In this document: one piece after another, positions 42,835 to 52,335 of the stretch
Layout of the letters: each line of letters begins with the position of its first letter
Position numbering within the stretch: the stretch's first letter is position 1
NCBI RefSeq assembly: GCF_014863545.1
Contig: NZ_CP062260.1
Span: 3,162,001 to 3,226,000, forward strand
Reading direction: 5' to 3'
From: Paenibacillus sp. JNUCC32
GTDB taxonomy: Bacteria > Bacillota > Bacilli > Paenibacillales > Paenibacillaceae
Length of the DNA stretch: 64,000 bases
The notes under the pieces: model-generated
Database searches by the model: none
What the model was told of the DNA's origin: nothing
Seen by the model: only the letters and a program-made list of their open reading frames with translations
Position numbers and translations under genes: made by a program

Positions 42835-44388
42835 TTAAGGTGTATATTGATACAGATAATCCTGATTGATTAAGTCGTTGGCCCCCGTGCTGGACGGAAA
42901 CATCGCTTCCGCGACGCGGATCGCCTTCAGCATCCCTTTGGCTTTATTCATGGTTTCCTCATACTCCTTCTCGGGAACCGAGTCCCATACGATTCCGGCC
43001 CCTGCCTGAACATAAGCTTTGCCCTGGCGAAAAATGATCGTGCGGATCGTAATGCAGGAATCCATATTGCCTCCAAAGCCCAGATAACCGATAGCCCCGG
43101 CATATGCGCCTCTCGCTTCCCGCTCCAATTCGGCAATGATCTCCATTGCCCGCAGTTTCGGAGCTCCGGATACCGTTCCTGCCGGCAAACAGGACAGAAA
43201 AGCATCAAAGAAATCCTTATTCTCGCTCAGCTGGCCGGATACGCTGGATACCATATGCATCACGTGGGAGTATTTTTCAATCTCCATGAACGTATCGCAT
43301 TTCACCGTGCCGAACTCCGATACGCGGCCCAGATCGTTGCGGCCGAGATCCACCAGCATCAAATGCTCCGCGCGTTCCTTCTCGTCCTGCAGCAGATCAT
43401 CCGCCAGCGCCTGGTCTTCGGCTTCGTTGCTGCCCCTCGGCCTTGTGCCCGCGATCGGTCTTGTTTCCAGCCTTCGTCCATCCACCTTCACCAAGGCTTC
43501 AGGAGACGTTCCCACGATAATGTCGTCGTCCATTTTGAGATAATACATGTACGGCGAAGGATTCATCGTTCTCAGCACCCGGTAGACGTGAAGCGGCGAT
43601 ACTTCGGTCTCGATATGGAAGCGCTGGGACAACACAACTTGAAAAATGTCGCCTGCACGAATATATTCCTTCGCTTGCTCCACATTGGAGAGATACTTCT
43701 CTTTGGTCATGTTGGATTTAATATCGCCCATGTCGACATCGGCCGGGATGCCTCTGGAGTTCACGTTCTCCCGCGGCCCCTGATCCTGCAGCTGTTCGGC
43801 CGCCGCTTCCAGGGTACGGCATACATCCATATAGGTCTGACGGATGGTGTCGTCCGAATCTCCGGGTTTCACGTGCACGTTGCCGACCAGCATGATCTGC
43901 TGCTTCACGCGGTCGAAGACAATGACTTGATCGCAAAACATGAACCGGATATCATCCATCCCGAGATCATCCATCGCGTGTGCAGGCAGCTTCTCGTAAT
44001 ATTGAAGCAGATCATATCCAAAAAATCCGATGGCCCCTCCGGTAAAAGGAGGCATCTCCTTCAGCTGCGGGCTGCGGTACGTACGCAGCAGCGCTTTGAG
44101 CTCCTCGACGGGCTTGCCTTCCAGCAAGGAACGTTCCCCGTTCTTTTCAATCTCGATCTTTCCTTTTTTACCCGTTATCATTAAGAAGGGGTCTGTTCCG
44201 ATGAACGAATACCGTGCCCACTGTACGCCGCCCTCAACGCTCTCTAGTAAAAATGCCCGTTTCCGCTCCGCATAGCGCTGAAAAATGCGAATCGGGGTTT
44301 CCATATCGGCTAACAGTCTGATCGCTACCGGAATCAGGTTGTAATCACCTGCCATTGCCACCACTTGCTCCATTGATGGATTCGCCAT
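42835..44388 (-). CDS. trpE: anthranilate synthase component I
   Basis: A 517-aa chorismate-binding enzyme. The N-terminal regulatory lid has LLESVEGGVQWARYSFIG (tryptophan site LLES), and the catalytic domain has FQVVLSQRF, RPIAGTRPRG, DLGRNDLGRVSE and LPAGTVSGAPKLRAME. It needs a glutamine amidotransferase; none is in this operon, so PabA/TrpG must come from elsewhere, as in B. subtilis. Translation starts at 44388 behind AAGGAGGG, after a TRAP-type attenuator leader. Confidence 0.97.
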   Translation of the reverse strand: MANPSMEQVVAMAGDYNLIPVAIRLLADMETPIRIFQRYAERKRAFLLESVEGGVQWARYSFIGTDPFLMITGKKGKIEIEKNGERSLLEGKPVEELKALLRTYRSPQLKEMPPFTGGAIGFFGYDLLQYYEKLPAHAMDDLGMDDIRFMFCDQVIVFDRVKQQIMLVGNVHVKPGDSDDTIRQTYMDVCRTLEAAAEQLQDQGPRENVNSRGIPADVDMGDIKSNMTKEKYLSNVEQAKEYIRAGDIFQVVLSQRFHIETEVSPLHVYRVLRTMNPSPYMYYLKMDDDIIVGTSPEALVKVDGRRLETRPIAGTRPRGSNEAEDQALADDLLQDEKERAEHLMLVDLGRNDLGRVSEFGTVKCDTFMEIEKYSHVMHMVSSVSGQLSENKDFFDAFLSCLPAGTVSGAPKLRAMEIIAELEREARGAYAGAIGYLGFGGNMDSCITIRTIIFRQGKAYVQAGAGIVWDSVPEKEYEETMNKAKGMLKAIRVAEAMFPSSTGANDLINQDYLYQYTP

Positions 44389-44418
44389 GTCAATCCCTCC
44401 TTAATGAATGTATACAAC

Positions 44419-44445
44419 AAAAAAACCTCTACCGAAGTAGAGGTT
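44419..44445 (-). terminator. trp operon attenuator terminator
   Basis: Stem AACCTCTAC / GTAGAGGTT (44437-44445, 44424-44432) with UUCG loop, then five U, 31 bp before the trpE start. Its rising arm CTCTAC is complementary to GTAGAG within the TRAP-binding repeats, so an antiterminator can form in the absence of TRAP. Confidence 0.9.
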
Positions 44446-44639
44446 AACGTTCAGAATAAGTCTATGAAAAAAGAGCGCGGTCAAAGGACATTCAACCCGT
44501 TCATCGACAACCTACAGCGCTGACGTTCCATGGAACGGATACAAGAAATAGACCTGTAACCGGCCGTACGAACATGCCGTAAGATTCATCATGAAATCAA
44601 GTGTATCCTAAAACCCGATGATGTTACTCCCTAAAATGC

Positions 44640-44690
44640 CTCAGCTCTTCTCAACTCAACTCATCTGTAAAACCTAACTCTACTCAGCTA
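44640..44690 (-). promoter_or_regulatory. TRAP-binding (G/U)AG repeat array in the trp leader
   Basis: In RNA order: UAG, GAG, GAG, UAG, then a CAG after a 6-base gap, then five GAG triplets. Spacers are 2 bases except one of 1 and the gap. That makes nine canonical triplets plus one CAG. This is the signature of tryptophan-activated TRAP, whose gene mtrB is in the same window (55804-56028). With TRAP bound, the GUAGAG segment here cannot pair with the terminator's rising arm and transcription stops before trpE. The 357-bp region 44389-44745 holds this array, the terminator and the promoter. Confidence 0.88.
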
Positions 44691-44700
44691 TTCTGATATC

Positions 44701-44730
44701 ACTATACAGGATAATGCCGTGTTACCGCAA
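44701..44730 (-). promoter_or_regulatory. internal trp promoter
   Basis: Minus-strand TTGCGG (plus 44725-44730), 18 bp, TATAGT (plus 44701-44706), between aroH and the TRAP array. Weak -35. Transcription can also enter from the aroC promoter at 47.46 kb. Confidence 0.45.
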
Positions 44731-44745
44731 CCCTAATTTTCAATA

Positions 44746-45120
44746 TCAAGCGTTGGAGCCCGATAAATCCGGACGCAGCCGCTTGGCTTCGTTCAAATAC
44801 ACATGCTTGATCTCGCTCTGGCTTTTGTCCGTATTGACCTGCACCATAAACCGGATGCAGCGCGGCAAACTGCCCTGAACGGGGATTTCAACCGAACACA
44901 TCAAAGGGACGAGATCCCAGCCCTCCAGCTGGCGTATCGCCTTGGCCGGGAACGTTGCATCCAAATCCTGCGTCATCGTAATCCATATGTTGCTGATATA
45001 TTCAGGCTGTAGCTCGTTGCGTCTCACCATCTCTTCCAGCAGACGCAGCGTCTCCTGTACGATCTCCTGCTCATCGTTGCGGGTGACGGTTGTCGCCCCC
45101 CGGATTCCCCGATTCATCAT
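44746..45120 (-). CDS. aroH: chorismate mutase, AroH type
   Basis: A 124-aa monofunctional mutase of the trimeric Bacillus AroH fold converting chorismate to prephenate. RGIRGATTVTRNDEQE at the N-terminus and LVPLMCSVEIPVQGSLPRCIRFM near residue 75-95 are the family active-site segments (Arg, Cys, Arg). Three bases after aroB. Confidence 0.95.
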   Translation of the reverse strand: MMNRGIRGATTVTRNDEQEIVQETLRLLEEMVRRNELQPEYISNIWITMTQDLDATFPAKAIRQLEGWDLVPLMCSVEIPVQGSLPRCIRFMVQVNTDKSQSEIKHVYLNEAKRLRPDLSGSNA

Positions 45121-45123
45121 GAA

Positions 45124-46218
45124 CTATCCCTCTCCCTTCAACTGTTCGACCACGGATCGAACAGCTTCTACCGGTACATCCTTAACGATGCTGACGGAAC
45201 CGATGGATTCCGGAACGATAAATACCATTTGCCCCTCGGCGAACTTCTTATCATGCTGCATGGCATCCATGATGCGATCGACCGAGACGTCATCCGGCAA
45301 GATTACCGGCAGATTCACCGCCTTCAGCATGCTCACCGTCTCTTCGTGCAGATCCGCAGGTCTGCCAAGCTTCTCAGCAAGTCGGGCCGATCCCGCCATG
45401 CCGATTGCAATCGCCTCGCCGTGCAAGAATCGGCCGTAACCGCCAACGGCTTCGATGGCATGGCCAATGGTATGCCCCAGATTAAGAATGGCGCGCAGGC
45501 CGCCTTCCCGCTCATCCTGGGATACCACGTCCGCCTTGATCGCGCAGCCGCGCTCCAGGCCGTAGATCAAAGCTTCCGGTTCCAGGCTCAGCAGCTTGGA
45601 GCCGTTCTCCCGGCACCAATAGGCAAAATCCCGGTCCAGGATCAAGCCATGCTTCACCATTTCCGCAAGGCCTGAAGACACCTCGCGCGCCGGGAGCGAC
45701 ATCAGCGTATTCACGTCATAAACCACCATGACGGGCTGATGAAAAGCGCCGATCATATTTTTGGCCAGAGGATGGTTCACCGCCACTTTGCCGCCTACGC
45801 TGCTGTCATGGGCAAGGATCGTGGTCGGGATCTGAACAAACGTCACGCCGCGCATGTATGTCGCCGCAACGAATCCGGCCAAATCGCCCACAACGCCTCC
45901 GCCCAGCGCGAAGACAGCCGAGCTGCGGTCCAGCTTGCCGTTGATGGCCGTGGTCATAACCTCTTCATAGACCTGTAGCGACTTGGAGGACTCGCCGGAA
46001 GGGACGATATGGGATATGACCGTGTACCCTTCCGATTTCAGCTGCTCCTCCACTTGCGCCAAATAGTGAGGCGCCACTTGATCATCCGTTACGATCAGAT
46101 GCGGGCTCTTGCGGGTTATGCCATGCTTCGCGCTCAGCTCGCCAAGGGTATTCAATATCCCCGCACCGATATAAATCGGATAGGAACGCTCTCCCAGTTC
46201 CACATGTAATGTCCTCAT
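45124..46218 (-). CDS. aroB: 3-dehydroquinate synthase
   Basis: A 364-aa NAD- and zinc-dependent enzyme of the shikimate pathway. FALGGGVVGDLAGFVAATYMRG near residue 105, PTTILAHDSSVGGKVAVNHP, the zinc ligand Glu in GLAEMVKHGLI, and NLGHTIGHAIEA with the zinc His are present. One base after aroC. Confidence 0.97.
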   Translation of the reverse strand: MRTLHVELGERSYPIYIGAGILNTLGELSAKHGITRKSPHLIVTDDQVAPHYLAQVEEQLKSEGYTVISHIVPSGESSKSLQVYEEVMTTAINGKLDRSSAVFALGGGVVGDLAGFVAATYMRGVTFVQIPTTILAHDSSVGGKVAVNHPLAKNMIGAFHQPVMVVYDVNTLMSLPAREVSSGLAEMVKHGLILDRDFAYWCRENGSKLLSLEPEALIYGLERGCAIKADVVSQDEREGGLRAILNLGHTIGHAIEAVGGYGRFLHGEAIAIGMAGSARLAEKLGRPADLHEETVSMLKAVNLPVILPDDVSVDRIMDAMQHDKKFAEGQMVFIVPESIGSVSIVKDVPVEAVRSVVEQLKGEG

Positions 46219-46219
46219 A

Positions 46220-47389
46220 TCAGTAGTTCTCCAGCTGTTTCAGGTAGTTTTGGTAATTCGCATGGATTTCCTCCATCGAATCGCCGCCGAACTTCTCAAG
46301 GAACGCCTTAGCTACCTCCCAGGTCACAACGTGCTCCATCACGACGCTTGCTGCCGGAACCGCACAGGCATCCGAGCGTTCAACCTGAGCCGTAAAAGCT
46401 TCCTTCGTGTCGATATCCACGCTTTGAAGCGGCTTGTACAGCGTCGGAATCGGCTTCATGACGCCGCGCACGACGATCGGCATGCCGTTTGTCATCCCGC
46501 CCTCGAATCCGCCCAGGCGGTTGGTCGCACGGTGGTATCCGCGCTCCTCGCTGTACATAATCTCGTCATGCACCTGGGAGCCGCGCAGCTCGCCTGCTTC
46601 GAATCCGATGCCTACCTCAACGCCCTTAAAAGCGTTAATCGACATCACGCCCTGCGCGATGCGTCCATCCAGCTTGCGGTCATATTGGACATGGCTGCCC
46701 AATCCGACCGGCAATCCTTCGATGATGCATTCCACGATGCCGCCGATGGAGTCGCCTTCTTTTTTGATCTCGTCTATGTAGGCTTCCATCTTCTTCTCGG
46801 TCTCTTCGTCTACCACGCGAACCGAAGAAGCTTCCGTACGCTCGATCAGCTCATCGATCGAAAGATTGTGCGGGGGAGCCTCGATTTCGCCGATCCGGAT
46901 GACCTGGCCAGCCACTTTGACGCCAAACTGCGCCAGGAATTGTCTGGCGATAGCGCCAACGGCAACGCGGACCGTGGTTTCACGGGCGCTGGAGCGTTCC
47001 AGCACGTTACGCAGATCCTTCAGGTTGTACTTCAATCCGCCGTTCAGGTCGGCATGACCCGGTCTTGGACGATGAACCCGTCTCTTCGCCTCGTCGTTGC
47101 CCTCAATCGGCTCCACGTTCATAATGTTCTGCCAATGCTTCCAATCGTTATTCTGGACGACCAGCGCGAGCGGCGCACCGGTTGTATAGCCGTGGCGCAC
47201 ACCGCCAAGGATTTGCGCGGTATCCTTCTCGATCTGCATGCGGCGTCCCCGGCCGTACCCCTTCTGTCTACGATGGAGCTGAAAGTTCAGTGCGTCGAAA
47301 TCAAGCTCCAAGTTGCTTGGAAGCCCTTCGATTATAGTTGTCAGCTGAGGTCCGTGCGTCTCCCCAGCGGTTAAAAACCGTAAGCTCAT
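46220..47389 (-). CDS. aroC: chorismate synthase
   Basis: A 389-aa FMN-dependent lyase giving chorismate. [53 protein letters not shown] and the [20 protein letters not shown] segment are typical; length fits the long bifunctional or monofunctional type. First gene of the aro-trp run, with its own strong promoter at 47454-47482. Confidence 0.97.
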   Translation of the reverse strand: MSLRFLTAGETHGPQLTTIIEGLPSNLELDFDALNFQLHRRQKGYGRGRRMQIEKDTAQILGGVRHGYTTGAPLALVVQNNDWKHWQNIMNVEPIEGNDEAKRRVHRPRPGHADLNGGLKYNLKDLRNVLERSSARETTVRVAVGAIARQFLAQFGVKVAGQVIRIGEIEAPPHNLSIDELIERTEASSVRVVDEETEKKMEAYIDEIKKEGDSIGGIVECIIEGLPVGLGSHVQYDRKLDGRIAQGVMSINAFKGVEVGIGFEAGELRGSQVHDEIMYSEERGYHRATNRLGGFEGGMTNGMPIVVRGVMKPIPTLYKPLQSVDIDTKEAFTAQVERSDACAVPAASVVMEHVVTWEVAKAFLEKFGGDSMEEIHANYQNYLKQLENY

Positions 47390-47453
47390 GATGCTTTTCC
47401 CCCTTTAGGCTTTTAAGCGTTAAACCGCTAAACTCCGTGAACATCTTCTGCTC

Positions 47454-47482
47454 ATTATAGTATAGGTCTAACGCTTTGACAA
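47454..47482 (-). promoter_or_regulatory. strong sigma-A promoter of aroC-aroB-aroH(-trp)
   Basis: Minus-strand TTGTCA (plus 47477-47482), exactly 17 bp, TATAAT (plus 47454-47459). Gives a leader of about 57 nt with a small inverted repeat TTTAGCG/CGCTTAAA before the AAAGGGGG ribosome site. Confidence 0.8.
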
Positions 47483-47501
47483 GAATGTCGACAAACGAGC
47501 A

Positions 47502-47537
47502 AAAGCGCCTCTCATCCTGCGGATTGAAAAGCGCTTT
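47502..47537 (-). terminator. terminator after cheR
   Basis: AAAGCGC / GCGCTTT (47502-47508, 47531-47537) with inner pairs and a short UUUU end in minus-strand sense, just upstream of the aroC promoter. Confidence 0.65.
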
Positions 47538-47557
47538 ATGCGTTAAGACTGCCGTCT

Positions 47558-48361
47558 CTATTGAATTTTACGGTAGAAAAAGGTCTCGTTGCTTTCCAGG
47601 CCGTACTGCCCCGGATTAAAGATCTGTTCGGTGCTGCCCACAAACAGAAACCCGCCCGGCTTCAGGCTCGCGGCAAATTTCTGATACAGCTTGTGCTTGG
47701 CCCCTTCCGTGAAATAAATCATCACGTTCCGGCAGACAATCAGATCATGCCCGGCTTCGAACCGGTCCGTAAGCAGATTCTGCTTGTGGAAGGAGACCTC
47801 CTTCTTCAAGTTCTCGCTGAATCGATACAGCGAGCCCTCTTCCTTAAAATAGCGGGCGGCTACTCCGGAAGGGACGTCCTTGAGTGACCTCTCGACATAC
47901 AGGCCTTCCTTCGCTTTATGTAACGCACCGTCGTCGATATCGGTCGCCATGATGCGCGCCCGGCCCAGCATGTTTTGTTCCGCCAGGATCATGGCAAGCG
48001 TATAGGGCTCTTCGCCGGTCGAGCAGGCAGCGCTCCAAACCTTCAACACCCCGGGATTCTGCTTGGCCAGCTCCGGCAATATTTTGTCCCGGAGCACTTC
48101 CCACCGGTTCGGGTTGCGCCAAAACTCCGAGACGTTAATTGTCATCCGGTCCAAAAACTCATGAAAGAGCGGCTTGTCCTTCATCATCGCATCGTAAAAG
48201 GCCGAAAAGGTTTCAAACCCCTTCTTCATGCGCAGCGTCGTCAGCCTTCGCTTCATCTGCGCTTCCTTGTAATCGGCAAGGTTGATCCCCGTGCTTCGCT
48301 CGATGCTGCGAACAAAGCCGATATAATCGGGATCCTCCAGTACTGGTTCATGTTCCGTCAT
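47558..48361 (-). CDS. cheR: chemotaxis protein methyltransferase
   Basis: A 267-aa SAM-dependent enzyme that methylates glutamates of chemoreceptors. N-terminal all-helical CheR domain (about 1-85), then the catalytic domain with VWSAACSTGEEPYTLAMIL near residue 110, ATDIDDGALHKAKEG, and LIVCRNVMIYF near 210. Position between ndk and aroC is as in B. subtilis. No other chemotaxis gene is near. Confidence 0.95.
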   Translation of the reverse strand: MTEHEPVLEDPDYIGFVRSIERSTGINLADYKEAQMKRRLTTLRMKKGFETFSAFYDAMMKDKPLFHEFLDRMTINVSEFWRNPNRWEVLRDKILPELAKQNPGVLKVWSAACSTGEEPYTLAMILAEQNMLGRARIMATDIDDGALHKAKEGLYVERSLKDVPSGVAARYFKEEGSLYRFSENLKKEVSFHKQNLLTDRFEAGHDLIVCRNVMIYFTEGAKHKLYQKFAASLKPGGFLFVGSTEQIFNPGQYGLESNETFFYRKIQ

Positions 48362-48403
48362 CGTATCATCCTGTTAATCAGATTATTCCGCTTCCCGCTT
48401 CGC

Positions 48404-48847
48404 TTACAGCCAAGGGGACAGCGTCTTGTTGTACTCAACCAATTCCCGATCATCAAAAAAATTGGCGATCTCGCGCTGCGCGCTTTCAGGCGAATCCGAT
48501 CCGTGAATCAGATTATGCGGCGTATGGGCTGAAAAATCCCCGCGTATCGTACCTGGCAGCGCATCCTTCACATTCGTTTTGCCGATGACCTGGCGAGACA
48601 AAGCGATGATGTCGTCACCTTCCCAAACCATCGCAAACACCGGTCCGGACGTGATGAACCCTACCAGGTTATCGAAAAAATCCTTGCCTTCATGTTCCGC
48701 ATAATGGCGCTTGGCCAGCTCGTCCGAAATCTGCATAAACTTGCCCGCAACCAGCTTGAATCCTTTATCCTCCAAACGGCCGACGATTCGGCCGATCAGC
48801 CCACGCTGCACACCATCGGGTTTAATCATTAAAAAAGTACGTTCCAT
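48404..48847 (-). CDS. ndk: nucleoside diphosphate kinase
   Basis: A 147-aa kinase balancing NTP and dNTP pools. [17 protein letters not shown] at the start, and the phosphorylated His lies in [19 protein letters not shown] (His near residue 115). The ATG at 48847 starts the conserved sequence; an open frame to 48871 is not needed. Followed by cheR, preceded by hepT. Confidence 0.97.
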   Translation of the reverse strand: MERTFLMIKPDGVQRGLIGRIVGRLEDKGFKLVAGKFMQISDELAKRHYAEHEGKDFFDNLVGFITSGPVFAMVWEGDDIIALSRQVIGKTNVKDALPGTIRGDFSAHTPHNLIHGSDSPESAQREIANFFDDRELVEYNKTLSPWL

Positions 48848-48966
48848 AGGCCTCATCACGCTTCCCCTCATCCTAGGTAATTGAACAATTGAACCTTCAT
48901 TCCATGCTCAGGTGATGTTACATGTTTGTACCCGTATTTTAACAGAAAGCAACCTCATGGGTAAGG

Positions 48967-49941
48967 CTAATATGACCGCTTTGTAATAAAATTTGCGATA
49001 TCTCTAAGCTGTTTTTTGGTCTTGATGTCAGGCAGCGTATCCAATGCAGCCAATGCTTTACCTATATACCGATCAGCCAGCGCCTCGGATCTCGATATGC
49101 CTTCGCTTGAGGTTACAAGCTTTACGGCGCCCGATACATCGCACTGGCCATTTAGTGCATGAATCCGTTCCAGCTCCTGCAGCAGCGGCTCTCTCCGCTG
49201 GCTGTCCTCGAGAGCGAAAATGACGGGCAGCGTAATGTTTCCCTGTCTCATATCGCTCCCCGGGGGCTTGCCAATCTGCTTCTCCGTCCCGCACAGATCC
49301 AGGAGATCGTCCTGAATCTGAAATGCCATGCCGACATTATATCCGAATCGATACAGGCTGTTGGCCACCTTGCGGTCCGCATCCGCAGCCAACGCGCCGA
49401 GCTGGCAGCTGACGGCAATCAGGAGCGACGTCTTGCGGCGGATGCGGAGAAGATATCTTCTGACGTCCTGTTCGGTATTAAAGAAATCACGTATCTGCTC
49501 CATTTCGCCAATGGACATCTCAACCATGGCCTTGGCCAGAATCTGATGAATTTCAGGCTGTTTCAGGTGAGTCGTCAACTGGAGCGCCTTGCCATAAATA
49601 TAATCGCCGGTATACATGGCGATCCGGTTGTCCCACTTGGCCTTCACCGTGGGTTTGCCGCGCCGCGTGTCCGCATCGTCAATCACGTCGTCATGAACGA
49701 GGGAAGCGCTGTGGATCAGCTCCAGCGGCACGGCCACATGCTTCAGCTTATCAATGTCATAGTCGCCGAATTTGCCGCCCATCAGGACAAAAACGGGACG
49801 GAGGCGCTTGCCGCCTGCTCTAAGCAGATGCAGGGAAGTCTCTGTCAGCTCGGGACTGTCGCCTTCGACGCTGAGGTAGAGCTCCCTCTCGATAACGTCC
49901 ATATCTTTTTTTAATGTTCCGAATATGTCAAATCGTTTCAT
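48967..49941 (-). CDS. hepT: heptaprenyl diphosphate synthase component II
   Basis: A 324-aa trans-prenyltransferase, catalytic partner of HepS, making the menaquinone side chain. First aspartate-rich motif DDVIDDADTRRG near residue 84 and second DDLLDLCG near 210, with GGKRLRPVFV near the N-terminus. Works with HepS encoded at 52336-53196. Confidence 0.95.
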   Translation of the reverse strand: MKRFDIFGTLKKDMDVIERELYLSVEGDSPELTETSLHLLRAGGKRLRPVFVLMGGKFGDYDIDKLKHVAVPLELIHSASLVHDDVIDDADTRRGKPTVKAKWDNRIAMYTGDYIYGKALQLTTHLKQPEIHQILAKAMVEMSIGEMEQIRDFFNTEQDVRRYLLRIRRKTSLLIAVSCQLGALAADADRKVANSLYRFGYNVGMAFQIQDDLLDLCGTEKQIGKPPGSDMRQGNITLPVIFALEDSQRREPLLQELERIHALNGQCDVSGAVKLVTSSEGISRSEALADRYIGKALAALDTLPDIKTKKQLRDIANFITKRSY

Positions 49942-50100
49942 CTCTTCACCCGTATGCTTAGATTCTCATTCCATAACTCCGGCGCTACCTTGCGATTTCA
50001 GCAGGCCAAGCTCTGATGCGAACTTGAAATTTAAGCGTAACCCTTCCTGTTGTCGTTCATCAAATCGCAGCACAGGTTAATGCCTGAACCATTGTTGTTG

Positions 50101-50703
50101 CTAGTCACCCCATCTGGTGTACAATTCATGTTCGATGCGTAAGCTGTCCAATACCTTGCCGACCAGAAAATGGACGATATCATCAATCGTTTTCGGTCCG
50201 TGATAGAAGGCTGGCATCGCCGGAATGATTTTGACCCCAAGCTTGGCCAGCGTCAGCATGTTCTCCAGGTGAATGGCATGCAGCGGCGTTTCTCTCGGGA
50301 CAAGCACCAGGGGACGGCCCTCCTTCATCATGACGTCGGCGGCGCGGCCCATCAGGTTATCGGAAGATCCGTGCGCCACTGAGGATAACGTGCCCATCGA
50401 GCATGGCATGATAATCATGCCTTCCACCAGGTAAGAGCCGCTGGCAATCGTAGCTCCGATGTCGGAGATCGGATGGTATATCACGTTCCCCTCGAAACCG
50501 CCGAATTTCTCGGCCAGCACTTCCTCGCGGTTGCCCGCCTGAAAGCCCATTTCCTCCTTCAGCACGCGCCAGCCCGCATTAGAGATAATCAATTGCACAT
50601 CGTAGCCCAGCGAGAGCAGGGTCTCCGTTAGACGAACCCCGTATATGCTGCCGCTGGCCCCCGTAATGCCGACAACCCAGCTCTTTCTGCGCATGGATTT
50701 CAT
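50101..50703 (-). CDS. ubiX: flavin prenyltransferase, UbiX type
   Basis: A 200-aa flavoprotein that makes prenylated FMN for a UbiD-type decarboxylase. VVGITGASGSIYGVRL near residue 8, SYLVEGMIIMPCSMGTLSSVAHG near 90, and LVLVPRETPLHAIHLENM near 135 are diagnostic. One base overlap with the ubiA-like gene. No ubiD is adjacent. The 159-bp gap to hepT holds no gene I trust. Confidence 0.92.
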   Translation of the reverse strand: MKSMRRKSWVVGITGASGSIYGVRLTETLLSLGYDVQLIISNAGWRVLKEEMGFQAGNREEVLAEKFGGFEGNVIYHPISDIGATIASGSYLVEGMIIMPCSMGTLSSVAHGSSDNLMGRAADVMMKEGRPLVLVPRETPLHAIHLENMLTLAKLGVKIIPAMPAFYHGPKTIDDIVHFLVGKVLDSLRIEHELYTRWGD

Positions 50704-51575
50704 CAGATATAACGCACCACCAAATCAATGAGAGTGAATACGAACAGAATGATGCTCAGCGTACTGTTCATGGTAAAGAACGCGGTTTGCAGGCGGCTCA
50801 TATCATTTGGCGACAAGATGTAGTGCTGGTAGAACAAAATTCCGCAAGCGATCACCATGCCCGCCAAATACCACCAGCCCACCGGCGTTACAAAGAAAAG
50901 AACGATAAAACCGACAGCCGTAACGACGTGGAACCCGCGAGCGAACCAGAGCGCTTTGTGCAGGCCGAACCGGGAAGGAATCGAGTACAGCCTTTCTTTT
51001 GCATCAAACTTCTCGTCTTGGCATGCATAAACGATATCAAATCCGCCTGTCCAAAACGCAAGCGCGATATAAAACACCATCGCCTTCCAGTCGATTTGAC
51101 CGGTTACCGCAACCCATCCGCCCAGCGGTGCAAGCGCCGTTGTAAGCCCGAGCACCAGATGGCAAAGCCATGTGAACCGTTTGGTAAAGGAATAAATGAT
51201 AAGCATGAAAATAGCGATAGGCAGCAAACGGAAAGCAAACGGGTCCAGCATGTAAGTAGCCCAGAAAAACACGGCGAAAGACAGAATAATAAATATGATG
51301 ACCTCCAGCGGCTTCAGCAGGCCTGCCGGAATGGCGCGATTAGCCGTGCGGGGGTTCTTGGCATCGATATGTTGGTCGGTGAGCCGGTTGAGTCCGAAAG
51401 CTGCGCTTCGCGCACCGAACATGGCAAGAAAGATCCAACCGATATCTCCCCAGGACGGTAATCGGTCAAACACGACGGCCGATCCTAGAATCGCCCCCAT
51501 AAAAGCGAAAGGCAGAGCAAACAGCGTATGCTCCACTTTAATCATTTCAAGATAAGTTCCTATTTTCTTAAACAT
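50703..51575 (-). CDS. UbiA-family polyprenyltransferase (MqnP/UbiA-like)
   Basis: A 290-aa integral membrane prenyltransferase with about eight helices. First catalytic motif [15 protein letters not shown] near residue 70 (N-x3-D-x3-D); second, [16 protein letters not shown] near 190. It resembles 4-hydroxybenzoate-type UbiA enzymes; in menaquinone-only organisms this type with UbiX commonly belongs to the futalosine route. Start ATG 51575 behind AAGGAG. Overlaps ubiE by 8 bp. Confidence 0.85.
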   Translation of the reverse strand: MFKKIGTYLEMIKVEHTLFALPFAFMGAILGSAVVFDRLPSWGDIGWIFLAMFGARSAAFGLNRLTDQHIDAKNPRTANRAIPAGLLKPLEVIIFIILSFAVFFWATYMLDPFAFRLLPIAIFMLIIYSFTKRFTWLCHLVLGLTTALAPLGGWVAVTGQIDWKAMVFYIALAFWTGGFDIVYACQDEKFDAKERLYSIPSRFGLHKALWFARGFHVVTAVGFIVLFFVTPVGWWYLAGMVIACGILFYQHYILSPNDMSRLQTAFFTMNSTLSIILFVFTLIDLVVRYI

Positions 51576-52326
51576 CCAGATTCTCCTTGATCCCAATATG
51601 TAAGGCTGCTATGCCACCAGTCAAGGGAAAGGCCTGAACCTGTTGAAGTCCGGTCTGACGGAAAGCTTCGGCTAACTCCTCTCGTCCCGGGAACAAAGCC
51701 AGCGATTCGGGCAGCCATTTATACTGCTCATAACGCTTGGCTACCAGTTTCCCCATCCGAGGCAGCACTTGTTGGAAATAAAAATAATAAATGCCTTTGA
51801 ACGGCTGCCAAGTCGGCTTGGACAGTTCGAGACATACCACCATCCCGCCGGGCTTAACCACGCGTTTCATCTCATGCAGAACCTGCATGTAATCCGGCAC
51901 ATTGCGAAGACCGAAACCGATCGTCGCGTAATCGAATTGGTTATCTTCGAACGGCAGGCTCATGGCGTTTCCCTGAACCAGCTCGATCTGTGGTTCGAGT
52001 CCATGCTTGGCAACCTTCTCCCGGCCGACGTTCAGCATCCCCTCACTGAAGTCGAGTCCGACTATGTGTCCGGATTCACTTGCCTGGGCCATGCTAATCG
52101 TCCAGTCGCAAGTTCCGCAGCATAGGTCGATGGCCGTATCGCCATGGCGCATGTTCATCTTTTTCATCGTATACTTGCGCCAGGCTTTATGTCTTCGAAA
52201 GCTGAGAATGTCGTTCATCAGGTCGTATTTGCCCGATATGCTTTCGAAGACGGAATGGACGTACTGCTCTTTCGGATTTTTGCCGTCATGCTTGATTGCG
52301 TCTAACTTGGTTGTTTGATTATCCAC
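51568..52326 (-). CDS. ubiE: demethylmenaquinone methyltransferase
   Basis: A 252-aa SAM-dependent C-methyltransferase for the last step of menaquinone synthesis (menG/menH of Bacillus). [22 protein letters not shown], the SAM motif [17 protein letters not shown], and [18 protein letters not shown] are typical. GTG start at 52326 behind AGGGGG. Ten bases after hepS. Confidence 0.95.
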   Translation of the reverse strand: MDNQTTKLDAIKHDGKNPKEQYVHSVFESISGKYDLMNDILSFRRHKAWRKYTMKKMNMRHGDTAIDLCCGTCDWTISMAQASESGHIVGLDFSEGMLNVGREKVAKHGLEPQIELVQGNAMSLPFEDNQFDYATIGFGLRNVPDYMQVLHEMKRVVKPGGMVVCLELSKPTWQPFKGIYYFYFQQVLPRMGKLVAKRYEQYKWLPESLALFPGREELAEAFRQTGLQQVQAFPLTGGIAALHIGIKENLDV

Positions 52327-52335
52327 TGCATCCCC

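Noticed and set aside
43255..44184. 309-aa plus-strand ORF
   Set aside because: Antisense to trpE.
46250..47374. 374-aa plus-strand ORF
   Set aside because: Mirror of chorismate synthase, which has all family motifs.
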